Assembly: GCF_024178165.1 (NCBI RefSeq)
Contig: NZ_JAMZIE010000006.1
Coordinates: 62,001-126,000, forward strand
Origin: Halohasta salina
GTDB lineage: Archaea; Halobacteriota; Halobacteria; Halobacteriales; Haloferacaceae
Direction of reading: 5' to 3'
Length of the DNA stretch: 64,000 nt
In this document: positions 10,501 to 18,694 of the stretch, piece by piece
Numbering within the stretch: the first letter of the stretch is position 1
Layout of the letters: each line of letters opens with the position of its first letter
Translations under genes and position numbers: made by a program
The notes under the pieces: generated by a model
Told to the model about the DNA's origin: nothing
Seen by the model: the letters and a program-made list of their open reading frames with translations, nothing else
Database searches by the model: none

Positions 10501-11416
10501 AGGCGTCGATGGCCTCGGCGGTGGCGAAGTAGGTCTCTCGGACGTGATCCAGTAGCTGCTGGGCGTCGGCGTCGTCATCGTACTCCACGCTCGCATCCTC
10601 GTCGACGACCGCTCGTAGGAGGGCGGTGATCTCGTCGACCGTCTCGGGCGGCACCGAGTCGGGGCCCGCCTCGGGGGACCACCCCTCGAACCACCGCTCG
10701 CCGTCGCCGCCGTGGCCCACGGCGAGACTCTCCCGGAGGGAGTCGGCGGCCTCGGTCGGCGTGATCCCGAACTCCCGGCACTTCTGTTGGGCGGTCGACA
10801 ACATCCCGTCGACCGAATCAGGCGGATAGTCGCGCCAGTCCTCGCGTGGGTAGGCCTCCGAGAGCGTCCGGAACTCGCTGCGGTGCTCCTCGCGGAGGGT
10901 ATCGAACACCGACTCGCGGAGCTCCTCCAGTTCGAGCCGGTCGTCGACGTCGAAATCCGGCGGGACACCGACCTCGACGGCGATCTCCCGGAGGAGGTCG
11001 CCGAACACCGCATCCAGCGTCTCGATGGTACTGTCGGTTTCGAGCCACCGGAAGACCGCCCGTGGGAGTTCGCCGCCGTTGTCGGCGTGGTGGCGAAGCA
11101 CCTCCCCCAGCCGGGTTTTCAGTTCGGCGGCAGCATCCCGACCGAACGTGGTGACGAGCATCCCCGAAAGCGGGTTGGACGTCTCGCTGGCCTCTCGCAC
11201 GACCGCCTCGGCGACCGTCGTCACGAGCGCCGACGTCTTGCCGGTGCCCGCCGAGGCGTCGACGACCACCCGGCCGGTGCCGTCGAAGTAGCTCGCCAAC
11301 ACTGCCCGCTGGTCGTCGACCGGCGGGTAAGGTGGCTCGTCGCTGTCGCCGAACTGGAGCCGAAGATCGAGGTCGGTGCCGCCATCGCTGGCGGTCGACC
11401 GACCCTCTCGGCTCAT
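7568..11416 (-). CDS. AddA-like UvrD-family helicase with C-terminal Fe-S nuclease domain
   Basis: 1282-residue superfamily 1A helicase fused to a PD-(D/E)XK nuclease, the architecture of AddA in double-strand break end processing. Helicase motifs are intact: Walker A ASAGTGKT at 54-61, Walker B FVDEFQDTS, motif III LLIGDSKQAIYEWR, motif V TTVHRAKGQEYPIV and motif VI AFTRAENHVFLG. The C-terminal nuclease keeps its His (WGDVVHRLLE), Asp (GTVDLLYR) and D-x-K (LVDWKTG). It also has cysteines in the Fe-S arrangement: C in ADCPRRF, then C-x2-C-x8-C at the extreme C terminus. The ATG overlaps the stop of the AddB-like gene by 4 bases (ATGA), so the two subunits are coupled. Confidence 0.9.
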   Translation of the reverse strand: MSREGRSTASDGGTDLDLRLQFGDSDEPPYPPVDDQRAVLASYFDGTGRVVVDASAGTGKTSALVTTVAEAVVREASETSNPLSGMLVTTFGRDAAAELKTRLGEVLRHHADNGGELPRAVFRWLETDSTIETLDAVFGDLLREIAVEVGVPPDFDVDDRLELEELRESVFDTLREEHRSEFRTLSEAYPREDWRDYPPDSVDGMLSTAQQKCREFGITPTEAADSLRESLAVGHGGDGERWFEGWSPEAGPDSVPPETVDEITALLRAVVDEDASVEYDDDADAQQLLDHVRETYFATAEAIDAFATLLAAYEEAYDERTRRAGQFTFVDVAHLLDCYLDACEPTDPFRRTLGERFDHVFVDEFQDTSAVQCSVLRRLVDPEGGDESGDATNLLLIGDSKQAIYEWRSADPALFADIIETTKAAAPDPAPIPHLGVDDVRYHALSTVFRHHPDIAAAANHVFQRLLEDEGRGAVGDHAPSYVPVEPHGSPWDDDSAADTELDGDSDDESHLHVLDVDAASDDDLTEYIAAADWAAAEADRIGGTIAAITDPTSEPPVTVPDGEGGRRRPTPGDITLLFRSGRSIQRYAAVLREDYGIPAEAAATGDLFAQPEIELLVDVCSWLATPYAEADLYRLLRSPLVAVSDVTIRALAAADADAEALVDDWPDSLPDDDRQRLARLLSLRDDLRWMREGSKTALIHRLLQHSGLDAVLLSDSDGLRRYGNVWRFVEVVDDWEVDELLSYREFLRRLRRLRATTDSSDPQFPTAEVSDGERGDAVTLTTVHRAKGQEYPIVFLCDLPKQSTFPRLQHDRLLASRRQGFALRPRPGDPPSPAGVAFPTPDTDREQPVWFNDDFETTDYPEATGPIWLSDARTDTGELRYPNPLNAHLEAREAEFWRLAYVAFTRAENHVFLGLGSLDETSDYYDGARWSTWLAGFNETLEPSAGWDALTGNTLSREFSWRAESGNTISRLVSVGVDELPSKSPESTDGVDLGDELARLREGSDGAGYPPYRPAVVSASSLADLADCPRRFQYRHVQGVERGGVTEQPTHPAADTTRPTHTPGGLSAAEWGDVVHRLLELRLAGSDRAESHEKAQATGVREPLRRVWSAVDASRIGEQCQSTGANCVTEYELASLVSTAGRSLRVTGTVDLLYRVGGGWHLVDWKTGRRPTDGAATEHVRQLSVYAWLLDRQFGIDVETATVGYLDPTTEPVVSPVDVTADLDTEWVDRVVGAASEAVPLTTASGLEARPDPETCEGCPYAASVGGPCVDDYHAADTDSQ

Positions 11417-14400
11417 TGGCCACCCCGCTGGTGGGCCGCAGGCACGCCACAGAGCGCACGGTAGTCACAGCCCCGACAGCCGCCGTCGTCGACGAACGAC
11501 TCCGAGACACGGTAGGTGATCGGTTCGTCGACGGCAGCCATCGAGTCGAGCCGGCTTGCAGTCCGCTTGTGCCACGTCGTATACCGGTCCTGCCACGCCG
11601 CACGGCCGAGCCGCGAGAGGTTCGCGTCCTGTCGAATTCGGTCGGGAATCGGGTTCAGATCGTCGACGAAGAACCCCTGCCGGCCGACCGCCGAACTGGA
11701 GGGGTCACAGACGACCGTCCCACCGAACTCCGACGTTGTCTCGGCGCCGAGCAGAAGCCGGTGGTCGACGGTTCCCGTTTGGCTCGGCTCTAGGGACTCC
11801 CTAACCAGCCGTTCGGCGACTCCAGTACCCCCGGTGTACCAGACCGGGATGGTCATTTCGTACGTCGGGATGGTGTCGACCCGATGGCCGGGGACCCGAA
11901 CCTCGTGGCCGTCGATGTTCACCGTCGACGCCGGTTGCCAGCGCCACTCGCGGTCGACGCCGGCGGCCAGTTCCTGTTCGACGGCCCGATACTCCCCGAG
12001 CAGCGGCTGCATCAGGCTTCGGTCGAGGCCATCCCGCTCGATCCACGCGACCAACTGGTCGCGGAACGCCCCGATACTGTCGTACCCCCCGAGCGTCGCC
12101 TGCCGGTCGGCGAGTCGGTCGGTCGACGTGAGCAGCCGGCGCAGCCCCGCGGTAAACTCCGGAGAGGGGTATCGGCCACCGATCGGTGCGGGGAGATCGG
12201 TCGACCGATCACGCTCGGTGTCACCGCCGCGTACGTACCGGTGGAAGTAGTATTTGAGCTGGCAGTTGGCGTACAGATCGAGTTCGTGGAGCCGGATCGG
12301 CGACCCGGCGTGGTCGGCCAGCGATCGGTCACCGACCGCCGGGTCGTCGGGGTCGACCGTGGTCGACCACAGGTCCACGCCGCGGTACCGTTGCCGGCGT
12401 GGCTCGATCTCCCGTTCGTAGGCCTCGCCGTCGGCCCGCGACAACAGTTCGGCGATCGCTTCGGCGTCGGTCAGTCCGGCCGTCGAGCGACCGGTTTTCC
12501 CCGACTCGACGCCGTCGGGGAACGTCGCCGCCAGCAGTCGCAGCCGGTCCCGTGGGGTCGACGTTCGGCTGGCGGCTGTCGGATCGTCGCCGCTCGCCGT
12601 CGGGAGCCACTCGTCCATCCCGATCTGGTCGACCTCGGCGTCGTTGCCGGCGATGTAGGCGTCGACGAACCCCGACCACGCCACCGGTTCGCCCTCCGTG
12701 GTTCGGTACTGTCGGTAACAGCCGAGGCCCCCGCTGGCCGCGTCGACCGCCGCCCGAAACTCCTCGGCGTCGCCCGCGAACTGGCTATGGCCGGTCGGCG
12801 CGTGGAGGTAGGCTGCGGGCCCGCCGCTGGCCGCCGCGGCTGTCTCCCGCACTGCGGTATAAAAATCCTCGTGGAAGAAACTCGGCGGGCTCCGCTCGGC
12901 GGGGAACTCCCCGGCGGCCAATCCGATGACGAAGACGTAGTCGGCCTCCAGATAGTGTGCGTTGGCGGCGTTGACGATCCGCACCGCGTTGCCGTCGGCA
13001 TCCCGGGGCCAGTAGGAGGCCCCACCGCAGACGTTCCGCACCCCCTCGGCGGCCAGCCCCCATCCCGGCGCGCCGAGGTCGGTCTCGACCGCGCGGTCGA
13101 CGTAGCTCCCCGCCCGGTCGGCCTCGCCCCGGAGTCGGTCGACGACGCGGGCGTCGTGTTCGGTCCCGAGGGCGGTCCGCCGGGCGTCGATGCCGGGGCC
13201 GGTCGGCTGTCGAACACCGCGGCCGGCGTGGGCTGCGAGGTGGGCATCGAGCAGCGACTCGATCAGCGCGGCGACATCGGTCCCCGATTCGGGCGGCCCC
13301 TCGGCGGTGGCCTCGATCCAGTCGACGAACGCGACAAGCGCGGGCGACTCGTCGGGCGCTATCGCCGCCCGCCAGTCGGCGACCGGCTCCCCCTCGTCGT
13401 CGCTGACGGCTTCGAGTCGGCGCTCGATGTCGGCGACCGTCTCGCCGTCGACGGGCCACTCGTCCGGCTGGTCGGGCCACTCGCCCGGCTGGTCGGGCGG
13501 GCAGAACCCAAGCCGGAGCGGGTCGACGAGGTCGTCGGCCGTCACGGATTTGCCCTCGTCGGTGGCCGCCAGCAGGTCGAACACCGCCCGCAGATACCGG
13601 TAAGGAACCGTCTGCATCAGGGGTTTGCGGGCCTCGATGTAGGTCGGGATCCCGTGGCTCGTGAACACGTCGGCGATCCGGCTCCGGTAGGGAATCACGT
13701 CCTTGGCGGCGACGACGATTTCGCCGGGAGTCGTCGCTGCTTTCGATTCGTCTCCGCCGTCGACCATTCCCGTCAACTCCCGAATCCGTCCGGCGACGTG
13801 ATCGAGTTCCCGCCGGCCGTCGGGTGCTTCGACGAACTCGACGGTCGGCAGCGAGTCCGGTGGCTCGCCCGCCACAGTGGCCATCAGTCTCGCGGTGTGA
13901 GGTCGGTCGCCGGTGTCGCTTTCGTCCAGTTCGGGATCGAGACTCGTCGAGGCTAGTCGGTCGTAGAGCGTCGGTCCCGCACCCGCTTTGCTGCCGAACA
14001 CGTAGATATCGGGGCCCTCCTCGAGCGTAGCGAGCGCCTCGAACAGCCGGAGCGTCGGGTTGTCGAGCACCGAAACCGTATCGAGGGCGACCCACTCGAC
14101 GTCGGGGTAGCAGGCTGTCCACTCGGTGGCCAGTACCTCACGGGCCGCGGCCACGAGGTGGCTTCGGGAGAGGTACGTCGACTCGGGGAGGCTGTCGGTT
14201 CGCGCTTGGAGGGCGGTATGGAGTTGGTCGAACGCGGTGAGGGCCTGCCGGGAGCGCCTTCCGGCGTAGGGGTCGCTCGCGGCGAGTTCGTCGGCCACGC
14301 CGACGGCTGCCGCGTGATCACCGCCGGCGTCGGTCAGCCGGAAGTAGCGGTCGAGTTCGTGCCACAGCGTGTCCCGAAGCGCCGGTCGACCCGCCCAGTC

Positions 14401-14757
14401 GAACCTCGACAGGAGGTCGGCGACCGCATCCAGCGATCCGGAGTCGGGGGCGCTGGTAATGACGTCGACCACCAGCGCCTCGCCGAGCGGTTGGTCGATG
14501 ATCTCGACGCGCTCCGGCGTATCGCTTTGGCGGCGATGGTGCGATTCGAGGAGGGTCCGCGCCGTGTCTTCGATCGTCGAGATGCCGATCCCTGCGGTGG
14601 GGACCTCTCGCCGGGCGAGTTCGGCTTCGAGGTTGCCGCCGACGATGCCACCGGCGACCAGACAGTGCCCCGTCTGTGGGTCGGTGGGGCCGACATCGCG
14701 GTCGACTCGCCCGTCGAGAAACGACAGCAGTGAACCGTAGGAAACCGTAACAGACAC
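11413..14757 (-). CDS. AddB-like subunit (PD-(D/E)XK superfamily, catalytic residues apparently lost)
   Basis: 1114-residue first gene of the helicase-nuclease pair. It has the AddB/RexB layout: a degenerate N-terminal helicase-like half without a Walker A motif, a helicase-like middle (DYVFVIGLAAGEFPAE near residue 610) and a C-terminal nuclease-fold domain. The Fe-S cysteines of AddB nucleases are present: C in LYANCQLKYYFHRY, then C-x2-C-x5-C in CRGCDYRALC. The expected catalytic segment (Asp then D-x-K-T-G) reads VDTIPTYEMTIPVWYTGG, with no D-x-K. I infer a structural or DNA-binding role with nuclease activity left to AddA. The GTG start is used; CATAAATCG at 14785-14793 is a possible TATA box about 31 bases upstream. 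Confidence 0.82.
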   Translation of the reverse strand: MSVTVSYGSLLSFLDGRVDRDVGPTDPQTGHCLVAGGIVGGNLEAELARREVPTAGIGISTIEDTARTLLESHHRRQSDTPERVEIIDQPLGEALVVDVITSAPDSGSLDAVADLLSRFDWAGRPALRDTLWHELDRYFRLTDAGGDHAAAVGVADELAASDPYAGRRSRQALTAFDQLHTALQARTDSLPESTYLSRSHLVAAAREVLATEWTACYPDVEWVALDTVSVLDNPTLRLFEALATLEEGPDIYVFGSKAGAGPTLYDRLASTSLDPELDESDTGDRPHTARLMATVAGEPPDSLPTVEFVEAPDGRRELDHVAGRIRELTGMVDGGDESKAATTPGEIVVAAKDVIPYRSRIADVFTSHGIPTYIEARKPLMQTVPYRYLRAVFDLLAATDEGKSVTADDLVDPLRLGFCPPDQPGEWPDQPDEWPVDGETVADIERRLEAVSDDEGEPVADWRAAIAPDESPALVAFVDWIEATAEGPPESGTDVAALIESLLDAHLAAHAGRGVRQPTGPGIDARRTALGTEHDARVVDRLRGEADRAGSYVDRAVETDLGAPGWGLAAEGVRNVCGGASYWPRDADGNAVRIVNAANAHYLEADYVFVIGLAAGEFPAERSPPSFFHEDFYTAVRETAAAASGGPAAYLHAPTGHSQFAGDAEEFRAAVDAASGGLGCYRQYRTTEGEPVAWSGFVDAYIAGNDAEVDQIGMDEWLPTASGDDPTAASRTSTPRDRLRLLAATFPDGVESGKTGRSTAGLTDAEAIAELLSRADGEAYEREIEPRRQRYRGVDLWSTTVDPDDPAVGDRSLADHAGSPIRLHELDLYANCQLKYYFHRYVRGGDTERDRSTDLPAPIGGRYPSPEFTAGLRRLLTSTDRLADRQATLGGYDSIGAFRDQLVAWIERDGLDRSLMQPLLGEYRAVEQELAAGVDREWRWQPASTVNIDGHEVRVPGHRVDTIPTYEMTIPVWYTGGTGVAERLVRESLEPSQTGTVDHRLLLGAETTSEFGGTVVCDPSSSAVGRQGFFVDDLNPIPDRIRQDANLSRLGRAAWQDRYTTWHKRTASRLDSMAAVDEPITYRVSESFVDDGGCRGCDYRALCGVPAAHQRGGQ

Positions 14758-14815
14758 AATAGCCTACGTGACGGGCGGCGGCCCCATAAATCGTGTCGAC
14801 GGGGCGAGGAGTGGC

Positions 14816-15568
14816 CTAAATCAGTTCTCTGATGCGCTCGTAGTACTGGCCGAAGGCGGTGTCGGTCCGCGACCGCGGTCGGTCGAGGTCGACGTCGATA
14901 ATCTGTCGGATCGACCCGGGGTTCTTCCCCATCACGATGATCCGGTCGGCGAGTTTCACGGCCTCCTCGACGTCGTGGGTGACGAACAGCACGGTCTTGC
15001 CGGTCTCTTCCCAGATCTCCAGCAGTTCCCCCTGGAGCATCTCGCGGGTCTGGGCGTCGACTGCGCCGAAGGGTTCGTCCATCAGCAGCAGGGCGGGATC
15101 GATCGCCAGCGCGCGGGCCAGCGCGACCCGCTGTTTCATCCCGCCGGACAGCGCCTTGGGATAGCTGTCGGCGAACCCATCGAGCCCGACGAGATCGACG
15201 AGGTGGTCGACCCGCCGCTCGCGCTCGTCGGTCGGAACGTCGGTCTTTTTCAGGCCGAAGGCGACGTTCTCCCGGACGGTCTGCCACGGGAACAGGTGGT
15301 ACTCCTGAAAGACGATCCCCATGTTGGGCGTGGGTTCGGTGACGCGGCTCCCATCGAGGAGGACCTCGCCGGCGGTCGCGGGTTCGAGTCCGGCGAGGAT
15401 GCGGAACAGCGTCGTCTTCCCACAGCCCGAGGGGCCGACGATACAGACGAACTCGCCGGTGTCGACGCCGAAGTCGACGTCGTCGAGTGCTTGGACGGTC
15501 CCCTGTTCGCCGTCGTACTGCTTGCTCACGCCCTCGATGCGAACCATCGAGCCGTCGGCGTGGCTCAT
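14816..15568 (-). CDS. NitT/TauT-type ABC importer, ATP-binding protein
   Basis: ATPase subunit of an importer of the nitrate/sulfonate/taurine class. 250 residues from the chosen ATG. Walker A GPSGCGKTT, signature LSGGMKQRV, Walker B LLLMDEPFGAVD and the switch histidine in FVTHDVEEA are all present. The ATG at 15568 overlaps the permease stop as ATGA. The longer upstream reading adds an arginine-rich shadow of the permease and is rejected. Third gene of a binding protein-permease-ATPase operon. Confidence 0.93.
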   Translation of the reverse strand: MSHADGSMVRIEGVSKQYDGEQGTVQALDDVDFGVDTGEFVCIVGPSGCGKTTLFRILAGLEPATAGEVLLDGSRVTEPTPNMGIVFQEYHLFPWQTVRENVAFGLKKTDVPTDERERRVDHLVDLVGLDGFADSYPKALSGGMKQRVALARALAIDPALLLMDEPFGAVDAQTREMLQGELLEIWEETGKTVLFVTHDVEEAVKLADRIIVMGKNPGSIRQIIDVDLDRPRSRTDTAFGQYYERIRELI

Positions 15569-16371
15569 CGCCATGCTAACACCCGCCGTTGGGCCGCCCG
15601 GAACGCCGTATCGACCAGCAGGAACAGCAGGCTCAACACCAGTATGTAGGTGATCACGACGTCGACCTGCAAGTTGTTCGAGGCCCGCAGAATCCGGCGG
15701 CCGAGCCCCGGCACGCCGAAGATCTCGGAGGCGACCACCAGCATCCAACACCGACCGATGCCGGTCCGAACACCGGTCAAGATTTCGGGTGAGGCCGCCG
15801 GGATCACGACCGACTTCACGAGTTCGAGATCACCCTTCACGCCGAGGCTCCGGGCCACATCAAGCAGGTCCTCGGAGACCCCCTCGACGCCACCGTAGCT
15901 GGCATAGAAGTTGATCCAAAAAGCCCCAATAGCGATGATGAAGGCGGCGCCGGCGTTGTTGATCCCGAACCATGCGATGGCGAAGCCGATCAGTGCCAGC
16001 GGTGGGACTGGCCGAAGCGTGCGAACGACCGGCGCGGTGATGTCGTCGAGCAGTCGACTCCAGCCGAAGGCGACGCCGGCGACGATACCGAGCAGGGTCC
16101 CGATGATCGTCCCCGGAATCCAGTGTTGAATACTCTGGCCGAGGGCGGTCGTCATCTCGCCGCTGGCAGCCTCTGCGACGAACGTCTCGGCCACCGCCGC
16201 CGGCGAGGGGAGGACGAACGCCGGCTGGAACAGCGAGGCGACCCACCACAGTCCGACGAACCCGAGTAGGCCGCCGAAGCCGAGGACTGCGCGGTGGAGG
16301 TCGACGTCGAGCCCCGACCGCTCGGCGGTGCCGGGCGTGTGTGCGTGGTCGGCTTGGTGATCAGTTGCCAT
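15565..16371 (-). CDS. NitT/TauT-type ABC importer, permease
   Basis: 268-residue inner-membrane subunit of the SsuC/TauC type with about six transmembrane segments. The cytoplasmic EAA loop is visible as DVARSLGVKGDLELVKSV near residue 170. The start codon shares one base with the stop of the binding-protein gene (TAATG), and the stop overlaps the ATPase start (ATGA), so all three subunits are made together. Confidence 0.93.
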   Translation of the reverse strand: MATDHQADHAHTPGTAERSGLDVDLHRAVLGFGGLLGFVGLWWVASLFQPAFVLPSPAAVAETFVAEAASGEMTTALGQSIQHWIPGTIIGTLLGIVAGVAFGWSRLLDDITAPVVRTLRPVPPLALIGFAIAWFGINNAGAAFIIAIGAFWINFYASYGGVEGVSEDLLDVARSLGVKGDLELVKSVVIPAASPEILTGVRTGIGRCWMLVVASEIFGVPGLGRRILRASNNLQVDVVITYILVLSLLFLLVDTAFRAAQRRVLAWR

Positions 16372-17387
16372 TACAGGGAGTCGTAGATGCTCGTATCGAA
16401 GATCCCGTCAGTCGTCAACTGTTCGTCGGTCTGGCCGTTCGCAGCGGCGAACTCGGCGAAGATCTCGGTTCCCGACTCGATCTCCGCGGGATCGGTGACG
16501 AAGTTCGCCAGCGGCCCCGCCAGCGCCTGCTCGGCTTGCTCGGCTGGCATGCCGATCCCCTCTTCGACGATAGCGGCCGTCTCGGCGGGGTTCTCGGCGA
16601 TGAATTCGGTCGCCCGGACGTGCTGGCGGAGGAACTCGCTGCCGACCGCCGACTCCCGAACCTCGTCGGTCATCAGCGTCACCGCGGCGGGCTGGCCGGG
16701 CATGATCTCACTGGAGGTGCGGAACGTCTCGAAGCCGAGGTCCTCGTTGGCCACCCGCGTCGGCACGGGCTCCATGATCGAGGTGCCGTCGACCTCGCCG
16801 TTGGCGATCGCCTGAAAGACGGCGTTGGCCCCGTTGATCTCGGTGATCCCGACGTCGGCCTCGGGGTCGACGCCCTCCTCTTGGAGCCAGTAGCGCAGCA
16901 GGACGTCCGGTACCGACCCTTGCGGGAACGTCCCGAAGGTGAACTGCTCGCCGTTTTGCTCCTCCCAGACGCCGAAGGCGTCGCTGCCGTGTTCCTCCCA
17001 GAGCGTCCCCAACTCTTCGTCGGCGACGATCGCCATCGGCTCTTTGATGTTGGCGGCGGTGACCTTGGCCGGGATGCCGCGGTCGATGGCGATCATCGCC
17101 GGGACGACGCCGAACATCGCGATGTCGATGTCGCCGCTGGCCGAGGCTCCGACGATGTCCGGCCCGTTGGTGAACTCTTGGCTCTCGACGGTGGCGTCGA
17201 TCGATTCGAGGTAGCCCTCCGACTCCATCACGTAGTACTGGAGATCGGGGAAGATCGGCATATGCGCCACTGTGACATCGTCCCCGTCATCACCGCCGCC
17301 GAGACAGCCTGCAACACCGACTGCGGCCGTCGAACCGATGCCCGCGAGATACGACCGGCGAGACAGGCCGTGACTCCGTTCCGTCAT
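16371..17387 (-). CDS. NitT/TauT-type ABC importer, Tat lipoprotein substrate-binding protein
   Basis: 338-residue extracellular binding protein anchored as a lipoprotein. The N terminus carries a Tat signal (LSRRSYLAGIG), a short hydrophobic stretch and the lipobox GVAGC followed by a Gly/Asp-rich linker. The mature domain has the NMT1/SsuA-like pattern (SGDIDIAMFGVVPAMIAID, ANGEVDGTSIMEPVP). The substrate is unknown; sulfonates, nitrate or a pyrimidine precursor are all possible. An alternative ATG at 17414 adds nine residues. It lies about 31 bases from the TATA-like TTAGTATATT at 17441-17450 and would be nearly leaderless, so either start may be used. Confidence 0.9.
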   Translation of the reverse strand: MTERSHGLSRRSYLAGIGSTAAVGVAGCLGGGDDGDDVTVAHMPIFPDLQYYVMESEGYLESIDATVESQEFTNGPDIVGASASGDIDIAMFGVVPAMIAIDRGIPAKVTAANIKEPMAIVADEELGTLWEEHGSDAFGVWEEQNGEQFTFGTFPQGSVPDVLLRYWLQEEGVDPEADVGITEINGANAVFQAIANGEVDGTSIMEPVPTRVANEDLGFETFRTSSEIMPGQPAAVTLMTDEVRESAVGSEFLRQHVRATEFIAENPAETAAIVEEGIGMPAEQAEQALAGPLANFVTDPAEIESGTEIFAEFAAANGQTDEQLTTDGIFDTSIYDSL

Positions 17388-17440
17388 TACTCTCTTGTTG
17401 TCCTGCAGGTCCATCACCCGGCGGGTTTCGGTAAACGCCG

Positions 17441-17450
17441 AATATACTAA
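17441..17450 (-). promoter_or_regulatory. TATA box of NitT/TauT-type operon
   Basis: TTAGTATATT on the minus strand. Transcription would begin near 17418, just before the alternative ATG at 17414. Confidence 0.5.
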
Positions 17451-17585
17451 CGACAGCCGCGTTTGGCACGAACCGAACACTCAGCCGCTGTTACCCGGCG
17501 TGATTACCGAATACGTGCTTTCGACGAGTCATATATACCGGCAATAACTGGAGCTATTCAGCTCTGTGATACGTCGTCGACTGGT

Positions 17586-17682
17586 GAGGTGGTCACGACA
17601 TCGGCCCGCAAGCCGCCCGTGGTGGTCACGATGCCGGCCTCAGGCTGTCCGTGGCGGTTACGATGCTGGCCTCGGGCCGCCC
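17586..17682. repeat. Three imperfect 32-bp tandem repeats
   Basis: Consecutive copies at 17586-17618 (33 bp), 17619-17650 and 17651-17682, each starting GxGGxGGTxACGA and ending with a C-rich block (xCC). They fill the centre of a 422-base gap between the divergent importer operon and the desuccinylase-like gene. No convincing gene is in this gap. Apart from the repeats it holds only the two promoters. Confidence 0.7.
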
Positions 17683-17779
17683 GTGGTTCCCCTGCCATCC
17701 GAGGCGGCGGTGGAGTCGACCGATCGGGTGTCTGATACCGCTCCGGTCGGAGCCGGCTGTCGACGAGCGAACGGCCGGA

Positions 17780-17787
17780 TTTATTTT
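17780..17787 (+). promoter_or_regulatory. TATA box of desuccinylase-like gene
   Basis: TTTATTTT centred 26 bases before the ATG at 17810; leaderless geometry fixes the start codon. Confidence 0.55.
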
Positions 17788-17809
17788 TCCCGTCACCTGT
17801 AGTGACCGT

Positions 17810-18649
17810 ATGGAAATCATCGAACGTGGGGCTGCGGGGGCGGCCCGCGTCGCAGTCATCGGCGGCTTACACGGCGACGAGCCCGCCGGCGAGCGGATCG
17901 TCCGGCGACTCGCCGACCGGCTTCCCGACCCTGCGGAGACGACGGGCGAGGGGACCGTCCGGCTGATCGTCGCCAACGAACCGGCACTCGACGCCGGCGT
18001 CCGCTACACCGACACCGATCTGAACCGGGCGTTCCCCGGCGACGCCGACAGCGACGAGTACGAACGCGCACTCGCACCGGAGCTCATGGCCGCCGTCGAC
18101 GGCTTCGACGCCGTCCTCGCGATCCACACCTCACACAGCGCGCCGCCGCCGTTTGCGATCTACAGCGAGCTCACGCCGTCGGTCCGGCGGACGGTGACCG
18201 CACTGGGTGTCGACCACGTCCTCGACGCCGGGGGGCTCCGGTCGACGACGCTCGACTCGGTGGTCCCGCATACCGTCTCGGTCGAGGTCGGTCGGCAGGG
18301 CAGCGAAGCGGCCGTCGACTTCGGCCTCGAAGCCACCCGTTCGTTCCTCCGGGCTCACGGCGCACTGGCCGACGAGTCGCCGATCTATCAGTCGGTGACG
18401 GTCGTCGAGGGGCTCGAAGAGGTTCCCAAAGGCGGCGGTGAGCCGCAGGTCAACTTCGCCAACTTCGAGGAAATCCCCGAGGGCGCGGTCTTCGCCAGCG
18501 ACGACGTCTACACCCACCGCGTCGAGGAGGCCGGTATCGTGCCGGTTCTCGCCAGCGAACACGGCTACGAGGACATCTTCGGCCTCTACGGCCGGATCAC
18601 CGGTACCCTCGACCCACAGCCGAGCGAGGAACGCTCCCCCGAACTGTAG
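17810..18649 (+). CDS. Succinylglutamate desuccinylase/aspartoacylase family zinc hydrolase
   Basis: 279-residue member of the M14-like AstE/AspA family, zinc-dependent deacylases of N-acyl amino acids. The first zinc-binding motif is H-x2-E in GGLHGDEPAGE near residue 20, and the third ligand His lies in LAIHTSHSAPP near residue 107. NEPALDAGVRYTDTDLNRAFPG is the family's substrate-binding region (N-R-x-F-P-G). The ATG at 17810 begins directly at the conserved fold and has a well-placed TATA box. The upstream in-frame extension runs through the tandem repeats and is rejected. The exact substrate is not predictable. Confidence 0.88.
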   Translation: MEIIERGAAGAARVAVIGGLHGDEPAGERIVRRLADRLPDPAETTGEGTVRLIVANEPALDAGVRYTDTDLNRAFPGDADSDEYERALAPELMAAVDGFDAVLAIHTSHSAPPPFAIYSELTPSVRRTVTALGVDHVLDAGGLRSTTLDSVVPHTVSVEVGRQGSEAAVDFGLEATRSFLRAHGALADESPIYQSVTVVEGLEEVPKGGGEPQVNFANFEEIPEGAVFASDDVYTHRVEEAGIVPVLASEHGYEDIFGLYGRITGTLDPQPSEERSPEL

Positions 18650-18694
18650 GTCGGACGCATGCGGCGTGTCGACGATCCTCTCGGCACCTCCGGA

